A stretch of 64,000 bases of DNA from JBBSOK01 sp965219125 (GCA_965219125.1 CBDCMO010000002.1:2356001-2420000), one strand, 5' to 3'. Positions 17,121 to 26,390 are shown, counted from the first letter of the stretch. Translations and numbers: made by a program. The notes: a model not told the origin generated them from the letters alone.

Positions 17121-18032
17121 TTAAACATCATTTCCCCAGTTTTCAATTTCTTCTGCAGACCAAATATTCGGGAAAAACTTGCGTTGTTGATATTTTGGAT
17201 GAAGGTATTTTTTCCATTCACTCCCACCAGTTGCTGGTTTATTTTCACCTTTACTATTTAAAAAATGATCTGCGGTATCTAAATGAACCATCGGCCAAGC
17301 TACATTGTAAAAGTGGTCGAATTGTTTAAGCTTTTCCTTCAAGTCATTAGACATTGTAGGCATTTGTTGTATTCTTGCTTCGAGTGTTTTACCAATGTTG
17401 GATATTGCAAGTGCTTTAAAACCGGCTTCATATTTTGCGATAAATTGTCTTAGTGTAAGTGTTTTTTTACCGGTTTTACGATTGTAACCAGCATCTTTCC
17501 AATATATATTCTCAAAATAATCGTCTAAGTTTGGTTGGTTTGGCAAACGTTGCTTTCCGGGATGATTAACTAGATTTTCCAAACCTGTGCAGTACAATTC
17601 CAATACACGAAACTGCGCACTTTGGAAGCCGCTGGCAGGTGTTAATGTATCCCGAAATACTAAGTAATCCTCATAACTCATGCCGTCTTTCATAATATCG
17701 AAAGAAGTTATGAGCATGCGCGTATACCTTTTTAGCCTTTCTAATTTCGTAATCCAAATTTCTTCTGAGAGATTTTCGCCTTCGCTTAATTGTTTTATTT
17801 CGTGAACCATCATTTTCAATACCAACTCGGTGACTTGGTGGTACATTATAAAGATTTCTTCATCTTTGAAATTGGTTCGTGGTTTTTGAAGTGACAGCAG
17901 CGTATCCACTTCAATATAATCCCAGTAATTTATGGGCTTTGCCTGAAGCAAACCTTTCAGATAGGTATCGGGATTTTCGCCCATCGCCAGATATTTCTGG
18001 TTTATGGCGTCTATAATTTCCTGTTGATTCAT
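17121..18032 (-). CDS. Tryptophan 2,3-dioxygenase family protein
   Basis: A 303-residue protein starting MNQQEIIDAINQKY. The frame is open 24 codons further upstream, but that part runs through a terminator and a promoter-like element, so the ATG at 18032 is preferred. Family marks are IFIMYHQVTELVLKMMVHEI, ASGFQSAQFRVLELY and the late WPMVHLDTADHFL. TDO is a heme enzyme that opens the indole ring of tryptophan to N-formylkynurenine; the flavobacterial branch is longer diverged and its activity is not assured. Its N-terminal residues differ from classical TDO. Confidence 0.85.
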   Translation of the reverse strand: MNQQEIIDAINQKYLAMGENPDTYLKGLLQAKPINYWDYIEVDTLLSLQKPRTNFKDEEIFIMYHQVTELVLKMMVHEIKQLSEGENLSEEIWITKLERLKRYTRMLITSFDIMKDGMSYEDYLVFRDTLTPASGFQSAQFRVLELYCTGLENLVNHPGKQRLPNQPNLDDYFENIYWKDAGYNRKTGKKTLTLRQFIAKYEAGFKALAISNIGKTLEARIQQMPTMSNDLKEKLKQFDHFYNVAWPMVHLDTADHFLNSKGENKPATGGSEWKKYLHPKYQQRKFFPNIWSAEEIENWGNDV

Positions 18033-18051
18033 TTTACGTAGATTGGTCTTG

Positions 18052-18059
18052 CAAATATA
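18052..18059 (-). promoter_or_regulatory. Candidate -7 element of the TDO-like gene
   Basis: TATATTTG on the minus strand, an exact TAnnTTTG match 20 bases before the chosen ATG at 18032. The -33 position reads TTT rather than TTG. Its place supports the shorter start. Confidence 0.5.
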
Positions 18060-18087
18060 CTTTTTAGGATTAAATAGAAATACATGC

Positions 18088-18189
18088 AAAACAAAAAACC
18101 CCAAACTTTGCAGGTTGAGGATAAATTGGTTTGTTATAAATATATATTTTGGGAAATTTTAATAAAACAAAAAACCCCAAACTTTGCAG
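18088..18189. repeat. 26-bp direct repeat pair carrying both terminators
   Basis: The same 26 bases (beginning AAAACAAAAAACCCCAAACT and ending TTGCAG) occur at 18088-18113 and 18164-18189, start to start 76 bases apart. Each copy is the 3' half of a minus-strand terminator. This looks like a local duplication of a terminator. Confidence 0.8.
18092..18120 (-). terminator. Second terminator after tRNA-Phe
   Basis: On the minus strand CCTCAA, loop CCTGCAAAGT, then TTGGGG followed by six T. The loop is identical in core to the first terminator upstream. Confidence 0.55.
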
Positions 18190-18199
18190 CTTAGGGTTT
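18164..18199 (-). terminator. First terminator after tRNA-Phe
   Basis: Minus strand AAACCCTAA, loop GCTGCAAAG, then TTTGGGGTTT, followed by a T-rich tract. It begins four bases past the tRNA 3' end. Confidence 0.7.
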
Positions 18200-18202
18200 A
18201 AG

Positions 18203-18275
18203 TGGTACCTCCAGGGATCGAACCAGGGACACATGGATTTTCAGTCCATTGCTCTACCATCTGAGCTAAGGTACC
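18203..18275 (-). tRNA. tRNA-Phe (anticodon GAA)
   Basis: A 73-base cloverleaf on the minus strand. The acceptor stem is GGTACCT paired with AGGTACC plus discriminator A. The D arm is GCTC-AGATGGTA-GAGC, the anticodon stem ATGGA/TCCAT with loop CTGAAAA gives GAA (Phe), and the T arm contains GGTTCGATCC. CCA is not encoded. Confidence 0.97.
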
Positions 18276-18288
18276 TTATTTGAGGTGG

Positions 18289-18317
18289 CAAATATAAACC
18301 TATTTTAGCTTTTGCAA
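18289..18317 (-). promoter_or_regulatory. Promoter of tRNA-Phe
   Basis: Minus strand TTG (18317-18315), 18 bases, then TATATTTG (18296-18289). It fits the Bacteroidota consensus fully and lies 13 bases before the tRNA 5' end. Confidence 0.75.
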
Positions 18318-18394
18318 AACAAATTTCTAAAAAAATGAAATTGATTGCGTTTTCAATTTAATACTTAATTAACAGTTACATTTTAATTCATTTG

Positions 18395-18402
18395 TATTTT
18401 TG
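18395..18402 (+). promoter_or_regulatory. Candidate -7 element of coaX
   Basis: TATTTTTG, an exact TAnnTTTG match 17 bases before the coaX ATG. A TTA triplet lies 17 bases upstream as a weak -33 element. Confidence 0.5.
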
Positions 18403-18419
18403 GGCGTTTATAAATTGTA

Positions 18420-19148
18420 ATGAACTTAGTAATAGACGTTGGTAATACATTGGTGAAGCTGGCTGTTTTCGCCGATAGCCAAATTCAGTTTAAGAAAGTA
18501 TGTCTGAAAAAGGATTTTTTAGTTGTATTGAATGAGATCTTTATTAATTACACCAAGTTAGATTTTTGTATTATATCAATGGTTGGCAATCTTACAGAGC
18601 ATCAATTGGGTAAGTTGAAGAATCGCATAAAAGTTGTAGTTCTAGACCAAAACACCAAAATACCATTCATAAATAGATATGCAACTCCGAACACGTTAGG
18701 CGTTGATAGAATTGCCTTAGTGAGCGCAGCCTCTCAACAATATTTAAACAAAAATGCACTTATTATAGATTGTGGTACGTGCATTACCTATGATTTTTTA
18801 AATGATAAAAATGAATATTTGGGCGGTTCTATTTCTTCTGGTTTTAACATGAGATATAAAGCGCTTCATACGTTTACAGCAAAATTGCCGTTATTGGATA
18901 CAGGCCTACCCACCAAATTAGTTGGGGACACAACCGCATCTAGCATACATATTGGCGTGTTTAATGGCATCTCTTACGAAATAGATGGTTTTATAGCTGA
19001 CTATAAAAAAGAGAACAGCAATTTAACAGTTATTTTAACAGGTGGGGACGCTCATTTTTTGCGAGATAGATTAAAAAATGACATCTTTGCCAACTCAAAT
19101 TTTTTATTGGAAGGCCTTAACTATATTTTAGAATATAATAACCATTGA
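18420..19148 (+). CDS. coaX: Type III pantothenate kinase
   Basis: Phosphorylates pantothenate, the first step of coenzyme A synthesis. The 242-residue ASKHA-fold protein has the phosphate-1 motif DVGNTLVKLA at the start, the pantothenate-binding segment NTLGVDRIALV, ALIIDCGTCITYDF (phosphate 2) and VILTGGDAHFL (adenosine site). The length is typical. Its TGA overlaps the TTG start of the next gene (TTGA), so the outer-membrane protein gene is translationally coupled. This coaX-OMP-TPR-lptC order looks like the usual flavobacterial arrangement. Confidence 0.96.
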   Translation: MNLVIDVGNTLVKLAVFADSQIQFKKVCLKKDFLVVLNEIFINYTKLDFCIISMVGNLTEHQLGKLKNRIKVVVLDQNTKIPFINRYATPNTLGVDRIALVSAASQQYLNKNALIIDCGTCITYDFLNDKNEYLGGSISSGFNMRYKALHTFTAKLPLLDTGLPTKLVGDTTASSIHIGVFNGISYEIDGFIADYKKENSNLTVILTGGDAHFLRDRLKNDIFANSNFLLEGLNYILEYNNH

Positions 19149-20389
19149 TATTGAAGAAGTTAATATTAGTTTTTTGTGTGCTTGTTGGCGCATCGGCAAT
19201 TGCTCAGGAAGGAACAACCTCACCTTATTCTTTTTTCGGTTTAGGAACCCAGAAATTTAAAGGTACTGCTGAAAATAGGGCAATGGCAGGTTTAAGTATT
19301 TTTTCTGATAGTATTCACTTAAATCTTAAAAACCCATCTTCAGTTGCAGATTTAAGGTTGGTTAATTTTACCGTTGGTGCAAGTCATAAAAGGCAAACAC
19401 AAATTACTACTTCCGAAGAACAAAATACTACCACTACATCCTTAGATTATCTTGCTATTGGTATTCCAATGGGAAAGTTTGGTGCTAGTTTTGGAATTGT
19501 GCCATATACTGCAGTAGGATATAAGTTGCTTACGGCAAATGAAGATAAAAAAACAATTTATTCTGGTCAAGGTGGTCTTAATAAAGTGTTTTTAAATTTA
19601 GGCTATACTATTATAGAAGGACTTAATGTAGGTGCGGATATCAATTATAATTTTGGGAATATACAAAATAACAGTATTTCATCACAAGAAGATATACAAT
19701 ATGCGTCAGGTGAAAATAATAAGGCCGATATTCTAGGTTTAAGCTTAACCTTTGGTGCGATGTATAAAAAAATGATTACCGAAAAGCTGGAATTAACGAC
19801 ATCTATAACCTACACGCCTGCTACAAATTTTACTGCAGATATAAATAGGATTATAGGAACATACTCTATAACAGCTACAGGAAATGCAATACCAGTTGAT
19901 GTGCGCAATGTTTCTGTGTCATCAACTACGTTTAAAAATTCAGCCCAAATAACCATAGGCGCTGGTATTGGTGCACCAAAATATTGGGGCTTGGGGGCAG
20001 AATTTACTGCTCAAAAGGCTCAAAATTTTAATTTAGGTAATCTGGCGGTGAGTGGAATTGCCTTCTCAAACTCATCAGAATATAAAGTAGGTGGCTATTA
20101 TATTCCTAATTATAATGCCATTGGAAGTTACTTAAAACGAGTTGTTTACCGTGGAGGTTTTAGATATGAACAAACGGGCTTAGCCCTTAATGGACAAAAC
20201 ATAAATGAGTTTGGCATATCTTTTGGAGTAGGACTACCTGTTGGGAGATTGTTCAGCAATGTTAACCTTGGTTTTGAAATTGGTAAACGCGGTACAACAG
20301 ACTTCGGTCTCGTAAAGGAAAATTTCTTCAACACAATTTTAAGCTTCTCTCTTAATGACAGATGGTTTGAAAAAAGATATTACGAATAA
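19145..20389 (+). CDS. Outer-membrane beta-barrel protein of unknown function
   Basis: A 414-residue protein starting at TTG, overlapping the coaX stop. A Sec signal (about 1-20, LILVFCVLVGASAIAQ) is followed by TSPYSFFGLG and many alternating strands ending in aromatic residues (FGASFGIVPY, NVGADINYNFG, KYWGLGAEF), as in flavobacterial FadL-like or PorP-like barrels. The end FSLNDRWFEKRYYE has an aromatic, barrel-closing feel. The position next to lptC hints at a role in envelope building, but the function is unknown. Confidence 0.85.
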   Translation: MILKKLILVFCVLVGASAIAQEGTTSPYSFFGLGTQKFKGTAENRAMAGLSIFSDSIHLNLKNPSSVADLRLVNFTVGASHKRQTQITTSEEQNTTTTSLDYLAIGIPMGKFGASFGIVPYTAVGYKLLTANEDKKTIYSGQGGLNKVFLNLGYTIIEGLNVGADINYNFGNIQNNSISSQEDIQYASGENNKADILGLSLTFGAMYKKMITEKLELTTSITYTPATNFTADINRIIGTYSITATGNAIPVDVRNVSVSSTTFKNSAQITIGAGIGAPKYWGLGAEFTAQKAQNFNLGNLAVSGIAFSNSSEYKVGGYYIPNYNAIGSYLKRVVYRGGFRYEQTGLALNGQNINEFGISFGVGLPVGRLFSNVNLGFEIGKRGTTDFGLVKENFFNTILSFSLNDRWFEKRYYE

Positions 20390-20418
20390 AGAAAATTAAC
20401 ACCCATATTATTTACATT

Positions 20419-21780
20419 ATGAAAACAAAGTTTCTAATCCTTTCTACAACATTACTGCTTTCATTCAGCGGAAGCGTTCTTGCTCAAGCCCCAGATGATT
20501 GTCTAGTACTTTCATCTTTATTTACTGAACCAGCGAAAGCTGAAAATTATGAAGCTGCTCTTCCACATTATAAGGAATTGGTTGCGCAGTGCCCAAATTA
20601 TCATATTACAACCTATCAATATGGTGCAAAAATGTTTCAGTATTTTATTGATAAAGGAGATAAGGCTAAGGTTGAAGATTTAATTCAATTATACAAAGAT
20701 CGTCTACAGGCATTTCCAGAAAAAACACAGGAAGGTGAAGTTCTTGCAGATATCGCACAGTTAAAGTATGACAATAGTCTTGGTTCAAAAATGGATCAAT
20801 TCAATGCTTTTGATGCTGCATATAAAAAAGATCCTTCAAGTTTTACAAGCCCTAAAAGTTTATATACTTACTTTTCATTGGCGGTAGATTTATATGATAC
20901 CAAAGAAAAAGATCTTCAGGAAGTATTTGATTTATATGACATTGTTTACAGCAAATTGGAAAAAGAAGAAATAGATCTTGCTGGAAAACTTACACCTTTA
21001 ATGGATAAACAAGAAGCTGGGACTGAACTTACTTCAAAAGAAGATAAGTATATGGCTGCTTACGAAACCAATTTGAAGGCTTACGGCCAAGTTAAAGAAA
21101 GTGTTGATGGTAAATTAGGGATTTTGGCAGATTGCCCAAACCTAGTGCCACTTTACGAAAAAGATTACGAAGCAAATAAAGATAATGTAGAATGGATTAA
21201 ATCTGTAAGTAGCAGACTGGATGCCAAAGATTGTGATGGTCCTTTTTCAAACAAATTGGCTTTGCGTTTGCACGAATTGGAACCTAGCTCACAATCGGCG
21301 TATTTATTAGCTAAACAAGCAGAAGCTGAAGGTAAATCGGGTAAAGCGTTGGAATATTATAACCAAGCTGCAGATCTTGAAACAGATAATACTAGAAAAT
21401 ATAAAATTTACTTTGGTATAGCAGAAAACTATCGTAAGAAAAATAGTTATAGCAGCGCAAAATCATATTATAACAAAGCTTTAAGTGTAAAGCCTTCTTC
21501 AGGTATTTCATATTTGAGAATTGCACAGATGTATGCTGAAAGTGCTAACTCCTGTGGCAATACAGTTTTCGAAAAAAGAGCTATCAATTGGTTAGCTGCA
21601 GATATGGCTGAAAAAGCTGCCCGTGTAGATGCTTCTGTTTCAAGTTCGGCAAATGCGGCTGCTTCAACATACAGACAACGTGCGCCACAAAAAGCAGATA
21701 TTTTTAGTGCAGATATGGCTGGAAAAACGGTAACATTTAACTGTTGGGTTGGTGGTAGCGTAAAAGTGCCTAACTTATAA
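20419..21780 (+). CDS. Tetratricopeptide-repeat periplasmic protein
   Basis: A 453-residue protein with a Sec signal (1-23, ending GSVLAQ), then helical repeats. TPR-like units are visible at AENYEAALPHYKELVAQCP and, near the end, at SGKALEYYNQAADLE and SYSSAKSYYNKALSVKP. It ends in a Trp/Gly motif NCWVGGSVKVPNL. Such proteins act as scaffolds in the flavobacterial envelope. It lies 29 bases after the barrel gene and 2 bases before lptC, so it belongs to one operon. Confidence 0.88.
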   Translation: MKTKFLILSTTLLLSFSGSVLAQAPDDCLVLSSLFTEPAKAENYEAALPHYKELVAQCPNYHITTYQYGAKMFQYFIDKGDKAKVEDLIQLYKDRLQAFPEKTQEGEVLADIAQLKYDNSLGSKMDQFNAFDAAYKKDPSSFTSPKSLYTYFSLAVDLYDTKEKDLQEVFDLYDIVYSKLEKEEIDLAGKLTPLMDKQEAGTELTSKEDKYMAAYETNLKAYGQVKESVDGKLGILADCPNLVPLYEKDYEANKDNVEWIKSVSSRLDAKDCDGPFSNKLALRLHELEPSSQSAYLLAKQAEAEGKSGKALEYYNQAADLETDNTRKYKIYFGIAENYRKKNSYSSAKSYYNKALSVKPSSGISYLRIAQMYAESANSCGNTVFEKRAINWLAADMAEKAARVDASVSSSANAAASTYRQRAPQKADIFSADMAGKTVTFNCWVGGSVKVPNL

Positions 21781-21782
21781 GA

Positions 21783-22355
21783 ATGAAAAATAGAATAACA
21801 AGTTTTAAAAACGTGATTGTACTCGTATGTACCATCACGTTTTTTGCTTGTCAAGGAAATTATAAGGAAGTGAAAAAAATGAGCCTAGCCGATAATGAAC
21901 CTATCGCAGAAGGCATAAATGTAAATTTGAAATATACAGATTCGGGAAGATTGGTCACCAATCTTATAGCATCAAAGTTGTTGGATTTTAGAAATTTTGA
22001 GTATCCGTATATCGAATTTCCTGACGGTATCGAACTTCATTATTGGGATGCGGAAAACAAAGAAAGTATTATAACGGCAGATTATGCAATACAATACGAT
22101 AAAAGTAATTTAATAGATCTTCGCAAGAATGTGCATTTAATTACAAGCGATAGTTTGCAGTTAACCACAGAACAAATGTATTGGGATCAAAAAGACGCTT
22201 GGATTTTTACAAACCAACCATATCAAATGACACTTAAGGACGGATCATATAATGAAGGACAAATGTTTGACAGCAATCAAGATTTTACCATATTTTTGTC
22301 ACGTAAAAATTCAGGGGTGCAATTAATAGACAAAAAGGAAACCGATGGGCAATAA
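21783..22355 (+). CDS. lptC: LPS export ABC transporter periplasmic protein LptC
   Basis: LptC bridges the inner-membrane LptBFG complex to periplasmic LptA during lipopolysaccharide transport. The 190-residue protein has a lipoprotein-like N terminus (ITFFACQG) instead of the E. coli membrane anchor. The repeated strand pattern KYTDSGRLVTNLIA, IIELHYWD-like and LTTEQMYWDQKDAWIFTNQ is the beta-jellyroll of the LptA/LptC family. The neighbouring TPR and small membrane gene overlap or abut it. Confidence 0.88.
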   Translation: MKNRITSFKNVIVLVCTITFFACQGNYKEVKKMSLADNEPIAEGINVNLKYTDSGRLVTNLIASKLLDFRNFEYPYIEFPDGIELHYWDAENKESIITADYAIQYDKSNLIDLRKNVHLITSDSLQLTTEQMYWDQKDAWIFTNQPYQMTLKDGSYNEGQMFDSNQDFTIFLSRKNSGVQLIDKKETDGQ

Positions 22356-22542
22356 AATTTATAGATTATTCGAATATTTTTATTTGGCAATGGCGGCTTT
22401 TTCAATCTATTTGACTTTTGAAAATTGGACCGAAAACCCAAACCGAGCCTATATTTTTATATTTTTTACAATTCTGGCTATCTTTATGTTTTTCTTCAAA
22501 AGAAATTTCAGAAAGAAAATGGAGGAAAGAAATAAAAATTAA
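22345..22542 (+). CDS. Small two-helix membrane protein
   Basis: A 65-residue protein overlapping the lptC end by 11 bases. Two hydrophobic helices (about 8-24 and 34-50) are followed by a strongly basic tail RNFRKKMEERNKN. The overlap and position suggest coupling to lptC and a conserved accessory protein in this operon. I know no function. Confidence 0.75.
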   Translation: MGNKIYRLFEYFYLAMAAFSIYLTFENWTENPNRAYIFIFFTILAIFMFFFKRNFRKKMEERNKN

Positions 22543-22686
22543 TTTAGAGTTTAGAGTGATGAATTATGAACGAGATTCAAGCTAAGTAAGAAACATTCAT
22601 AACTGCGAACTCATAACTAGTAACTAAAATAACTAAACTAATAAACGCAAAGACCAATTCTTAAACTCATAACTCATAACTAAAAT
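22543..22686. repeat. A/T-rich spacer with repeated CATAACT units
   Basis: The gap between the small membrane gene and the CorC/HlyC gene is built of short degenerate repeats such as AACTCATAACT (about 22608-22618, 22664-22679) and AACTAAAAT. I see no gene in it. It resembles interspersed, simple-sequence spacers of Flavobacteriia. Confidence 0.5.
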
Positions 22687-23940
22687 TTGGATTACAGCAT
22701 CATCATAATTTTACTCATGCTTATTCTTTCCGCGTTTTTCTCGGGAATGGAAATTGCGTATGTTTCTGCCAATAAAATCCACCTCGAAATCGAAAAAAAA
22801 CAGGATAACTTTCTTGCCGGTATTCTTGAGAAAATTACGGTAAGACCTTCCAAATTTATTGCAACAATGCTTGTTGGCAACAATATTGCCCTTGTTATTT
22901 ACGGTTTTTTTATGGGAGATTTGTTAATGGAATTTATCCCATTGGCAGGTTTTTTTGGCCTTTTGGTGCAAACAATAATTTCAACGTTGGTAATTTTATT
23001 GACGGCAGAATTTCTTCCAAAAGTGTTCTTTCAGATTTATGCCAACAGCCTCATCAAAATTTTTGCCTTGCCCGCTTACATTTTTTACATTCTTTTTTCG
23101 ACGATTTCAGAATTTGTGATTTGGATTTCAGACTTGGTTTTAAAGCTTCTTTTTAAGACCGAAGGCGATATTGTTCAATTAAGTTTTAGTAAAATTGAAT
23201 TGGGCAATTATATTTCAGAACAAATGGAAACGGCTGAAAAAGCTGACGATATGGATACTGAAATTCAAATATTTCAAAACGCATTGGACTTTTCCGAAGT
23301 AAAATCAAGAGAAGTAATGATTCCGCGTACCGAAGTTGTAGCAGTAGATATTTCAACTACTCCAAAAGATCTAAACAAACTTTTTACCGAAACCGGCCTT
23401 TCAAAAATATTAATTTATAAAGATAGTATTGATGATATTTTGGGGTACGTACATTCATTCGAGCTGTTCAAAAAACCCGCAACCATTAAAAAAGTTTTAA
23501 TGAACGTTGTTTTTGTGTCCGAAACAATGTTGGCGAAAGATGTACTGAATATTCTAACAATAAAAAGAAAAAGTATTGCAGTTGTAATAGATGAATACGG
23601 CGGAACATCCGGAATTATTACGGTTGAAGATATTATAGAAGAACTTTTTGGCGAAATTGAAGATGAACATGACAACATCGCATTAATTGAAGAGGAATTG
23701 GGAGAAAACCATTATAAATTCTCTGCCCGATTAGAAGTAGATTATCTTATTGAGCATTACAAACTAGATTTTGAAGAAAGCGAAAACTACGAAACGCTGG
23801 GCGGAATGATAGTAAACCACACCGAAGAAATCCCCGATAAAGGCGAAATAGTAGAGATTGAAGGTTATATTTTTACCATTCTCGAAGTGTCAAACACAAA
23901 GATTGAATTGGTTGAAGTTAAAGAGAAAATTATAGATTAA
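22687..23940 (+). CDS. Hemolysin/CorC family (CNNM, CBS pair) protein
   Basis: A 417-residue membrane protein starting at TTG (MDYSIIIILL). It has an N-terminal DUF21/CNNM transmembrane domain (about 1-150; FFSGMEIAYVSANK is the signature), two CBS domains (about 200-330; REVMIPRTEVVAVD and IDEYGGTSGIITVEDI), and a C-terminal CorC/HlyC domain (about 345-415; YETLGGMIVNH). Relatives transport or regulate Mg2+/Co2+; the hemolysin name is historical. It stands alone between the lptC operon and the PpiD-like gene. Confidence 0.93.
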   Translation: MDYSIIIILLMLILSAFFSGMEIAYVSANKIHLEIEKKQDNFLAGILEKITVRPSKFIATMLVGNNIALVIYGFFMGDLLMEFIPLAGFFGLLVQTIISTLVILLTAEFLPKVFFQIYANSLIKIFALPAYIFYILFSTISEFVIWISDLVLKLLFKTEGDIVQLSFSKIELGNYISEQMETAEKADDMDTEIQIFQNALDFSEVKSREVMIPRTEVVAVDISTTPKDLNKLFTETGLSKILIYKDSIDDILGYVHSFELFKKPATIKKVLMNVVFVSETMLAKDVLNILTIKRKSIAVVIDEYGGTSGIITVEDIIEELFGEIEDEHDNIALIEEELGENHYKFSARLEVDYLIEHYKLDFEESENYETLGGMIVNHTEEIPDKGEIVEIEGYIFTILEVSNTKIELVEVKEKIID

Positions 23941-24070
23941 GTATCTTTCGGTTATTTTTTTGATGTTTTTCAGTCTTCATAATTAGGGAAGCTTCCGCAA
24001 ATAAATTAAAATTCTCAATTTCCTTTCATAAAACGCTTGTTTACGAAGCTTTAAAAATTTATAAATAACG

Positions 24071-24102
24071 TTGTAATAAATGGTTTGAAAATGGTATTTT
24101 CG
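24071..24102 (+). promoter_or_regulatory. Candidate promoter of the PpiD-like gene
   Basis: TTG at 24071-24073 and TATTTTCG at 24095-24102, one base off TAnnTTTG, with a rather long 21-base spacer, 24 bases before the ATG. Confidence 0.35.
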
Positions 24103-24125
24103 CCACCTATAAAATTTTAACCGAA

Positions 24126-26249
24126 ATGGCAATATTAAACAGTATTAGAAAAAGAGGTATTTTCCTTATTCTTATTATAGCATTAGCACTATTCGCATTC
24201 ATCTTAAGCGGTGTTCTTGGAAAAGGTGGCAAAGGTCAAAAAGGTGAGGAAAATGTAGCCACCGTAAATGGTGTAGACATTAAAAGGCAAAGCTTTATGG
24301 AGCAGGTTGATGCTACTCAGCGTCAATTAGGCCCTAACGCTTCAAGTATGCAAGCAATGAATATGGTTTGGGATCGTGAATTGCGTAAAACGTTATTCAA
24401 TGACCAGATTGAAAAGGTAGGTCTAACTGTTGAAAAAGCCCAATTAAACGCTGCAATCCAAACAAGCTTGGCTGCTAATCCGACATTTCAAAATGAAGCT
24501 GGCCAGTTTGATGAGGGAAAACTACAAGAATACATTGCAACCATAAAAGCATCATCGCCACAATTGTACCAACAATGGTTGGATTTTGAAGAAAGCACAG
24601 CGCAATCTGTATTGCAAAACACCTATTTAGCAATGATAAAGGGTGGAATGGTAAGCACAGTTGCTGAAGGCGAACGCGAATATAATTTTCAAAATGATAA
24701 AGTAACTTTTCAATATGTACAAGTTCCTTTCACCAAAATTCCGGATAATGAAGTTAAAGTAACTGATGATGAAATTAATAGCTACGTAAAAAAACATCCA
24801 AAACAATATGAAGCTGTTGCGCAAGCAGATATTCAATATGTGTTTTTAAGCGAAGAGCCTAGCGATGCTGATGTTAATGATGCAAAAGCCGGTATTGCTG
24901 CGTTGATGAATGATAGAGTTGAATTTAACAGCAACACCAAAGCAAATGACAGTGTAAAAGGTTTACGTAACACAAAAGATTACGAAGAATTTGTAAACGC
25001 AAACAGCGATCAAGGCTATCAAGATAGATATTTCTTCAAAAATGAATTACCTCCAACTGTTGCAGATTCAATAATTAATTTGAATGAAGGTCAAGTTTTT
25101 GGTCCTTTTCAAGTTGATAATACGTTGAATCTTGTAAAAGTAATTGGAGCAAAACAATTGCCAGATTCAGCTAAAGCGAAACATATTTTAGTTAGCTGGG
25201 AAGGTTTGCAAACTGCCGCTGGTGTAACAAGAACAAAAGAAGATGCAAAGAAATTGGCAGATAGTATTTTAGGTGCGGTTCAAAAAGATGGTGCTAAGTT
25301 TGAAATGCTTGCTGCAAAATATTCGGCAGATGGTTCTAATAAAGATAAAGGTGGCGATTTAGGCTATTTTGGTCCGGGAGCGATGGTGCCGGCTTTTAAT
25401 GATTTCGTTTTTGACAACAGCACAGGTAAATTGGGCGTTGTTGAAACGCAATTCGGGTATCACGTAATTGATATTGAAGACCAAAAAAATATGCAGAAAG
25501 CCGTTAAGTTGGCAACTGTAACAAAAAAGATTGAACCTTCTGAAAAATCTTCGAATGATGTATTTTCAAAAGCTTCTAACTTTGAAGTAGATGTTCAAAA
25601 AGGAAAGTTTGATGAAGTTGCAAAAACCAATAATCTTGAAGTAAAACCAGTAAATAAAATTGGCGAATTAGATTCCAACATCCCAGGCGTTGGCGATAAT
25701 AGATCAATTGTATCTTGGGCATTTAATAGAGAAACCAAAGTTGGTGATGTGAAACGTTTTAGCACGCCAGCGGGTTATGTAATTGCACAACTTACCCGTA
25801 AAAATGAAAAGGGCTTAATGAATGCGGCTGATGCTACGGCAACTGTATCACCAATATTAATGAACGAAAAGAAAGCCAAGAAGATACGCGAAATGGTAAA
25901 AGGAGCAGATATTAATCAAGTAGCAACAAGCCAAAGCGTAACAGTAAAAAATGCTGATGGACTTTCAATGGCTAATACATTAATTCCCGGTGCAGGTCAA
26001 GAACCAGCCGTTATTGGTGCAGCATTTGGAAAAAAGGCAGGGGAAACAACCAATTTAATTGACGGAAAAACAGGTGTATTTATGGTAAAAGTTACAAGTT
26101 TTGAAGCCGCCCCAAAACTGGATAATTATGCATCTTTCGCCAATCAATTAAATATGAAAAGTGCAGGAAGTGTAAATGGCGGAGTTTTTAATGCGTTGAA
26201 GGCTGAAGCGGATATCAAGGATAATCGTGGTGCTATTTATAATCAATAA
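24126..26249 (+). CDS. PpiD-like periplasmic peptidyl-prolyl isomerase
   Basis: A 707-residue envelope chaperone. A short cytoplasmic start (MAILNSIRKRG) leads to one membrane helix (about 12-30), followed by a SurA/PpiD-type N-terminal chaperone domain (about 40-170). One clear parvulin domain is at about 345-455 (AKHILVSWEG, GGDLGYFGPGAMVPAF, TQFGYHVIDI), and the rest resembles further PPIase-like and chaperone segments. It assists folding of exported proteins at the inner membrane. It is followed by a terminator at 26272-26310. Confidence 0.92.
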   Translation: MAILNSIRKRGIFLILIIALALFAFILSGVLGKGGKGQKGEENVATVNGVDIKRQSFMEQVDATQRQLGPNASSMQAMNMVWDRELRKTLFNDQIEKVGLTVEKAQLNAAIQTSLAANPTFQNEAGQFDEGKLQEYIATIKASSPQLYQQWLDFEESTAQSVLQNTYLAMIKGGMVSTVAEGEREYNFQNDKVTFQYVQVPFTKIPDNEVKVTDDEINSYVKKHPKQYEAVAQADIQYVFLSEEPSDADVNDAKAGIAALMNDRVEFNSNTKANDSVKGLRNTKDYEEFVNANSDQGYQDRYFFKNELPPTVADSIINLNEGQVFGPFQVDNTLNLVKVIGAKQLPDSAKAKHILVSWEGLQTAAGVTRTKEDAKKLADSILGAVQKDGAKFEMLAAKYSADGSNKDKGGDLGYFGPGAMVPAFNDFVFDNSTGKLGVVETQFGYHVIDIEDQKNMQKAVKLATVTKKIEPSEKSSNDVFSKASNFEVDVQKGKFDEVAKTNNLEVKPVNKIGELDSNIPGVGDNRSIVSWAFNRETKVGDVKRFSTPAGYVIAQLTRKNEKGLMNAADATATVSPILMNEKKAKKIREMVKGADINQVATSQSVTVKNADGLSMANTLIPGAGQEPAVIGAAFGKKAGETTNLIDGKTGVFMVKVTSFEAAPKLDNYASFANQLNMKSAGSVNGGVFNALKAEADIKDNRGAIYNQ

Positions 26250-26271
26250 AATTTCAAAAGTTTGAAGTAAT

Positions 26272-26310
26272 GAAGCCATTCAAATCTAATTTGTGTGGCT
26301 TCTTTCTTTT
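26272..26310 (+). terminator. Terminator after the PpiD-like gene
   Basis: GAAGCCA (26272-26278) pairs with TGGCTTC (26296-26302), followed by TTTCTTTT. The loop is 17 bases. Confidence 0.6.
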
Positions 26311-26390
26311 AATTCCAGTGTCCTTTATGGATTTTTTTTTCTTTGTGTGTTGTTTGATAGATGCGACTTTAATATTAATAACAATACTTT

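Noticed and set aside
17121..18104. Longer TDO-like protein with an extra 24-residue N terminus
   Set aside because: The extension crosses a terminator-like hairpin and an exact TATATTTG promoter element; the ATG at 18032 explains the data better.
16851..18104. Possible arsM or arsS beyond the operon
   Set aside because: The neighbouring genes are a small unknown protein and a TDO-like protein; neither shows SAM-methyltransferase or ArsS motifs.
22543..22686. CRISPR or tandem-repeat array
   Set aside because: The CATAACT units are short, irregular and lack spacers of uniform size.
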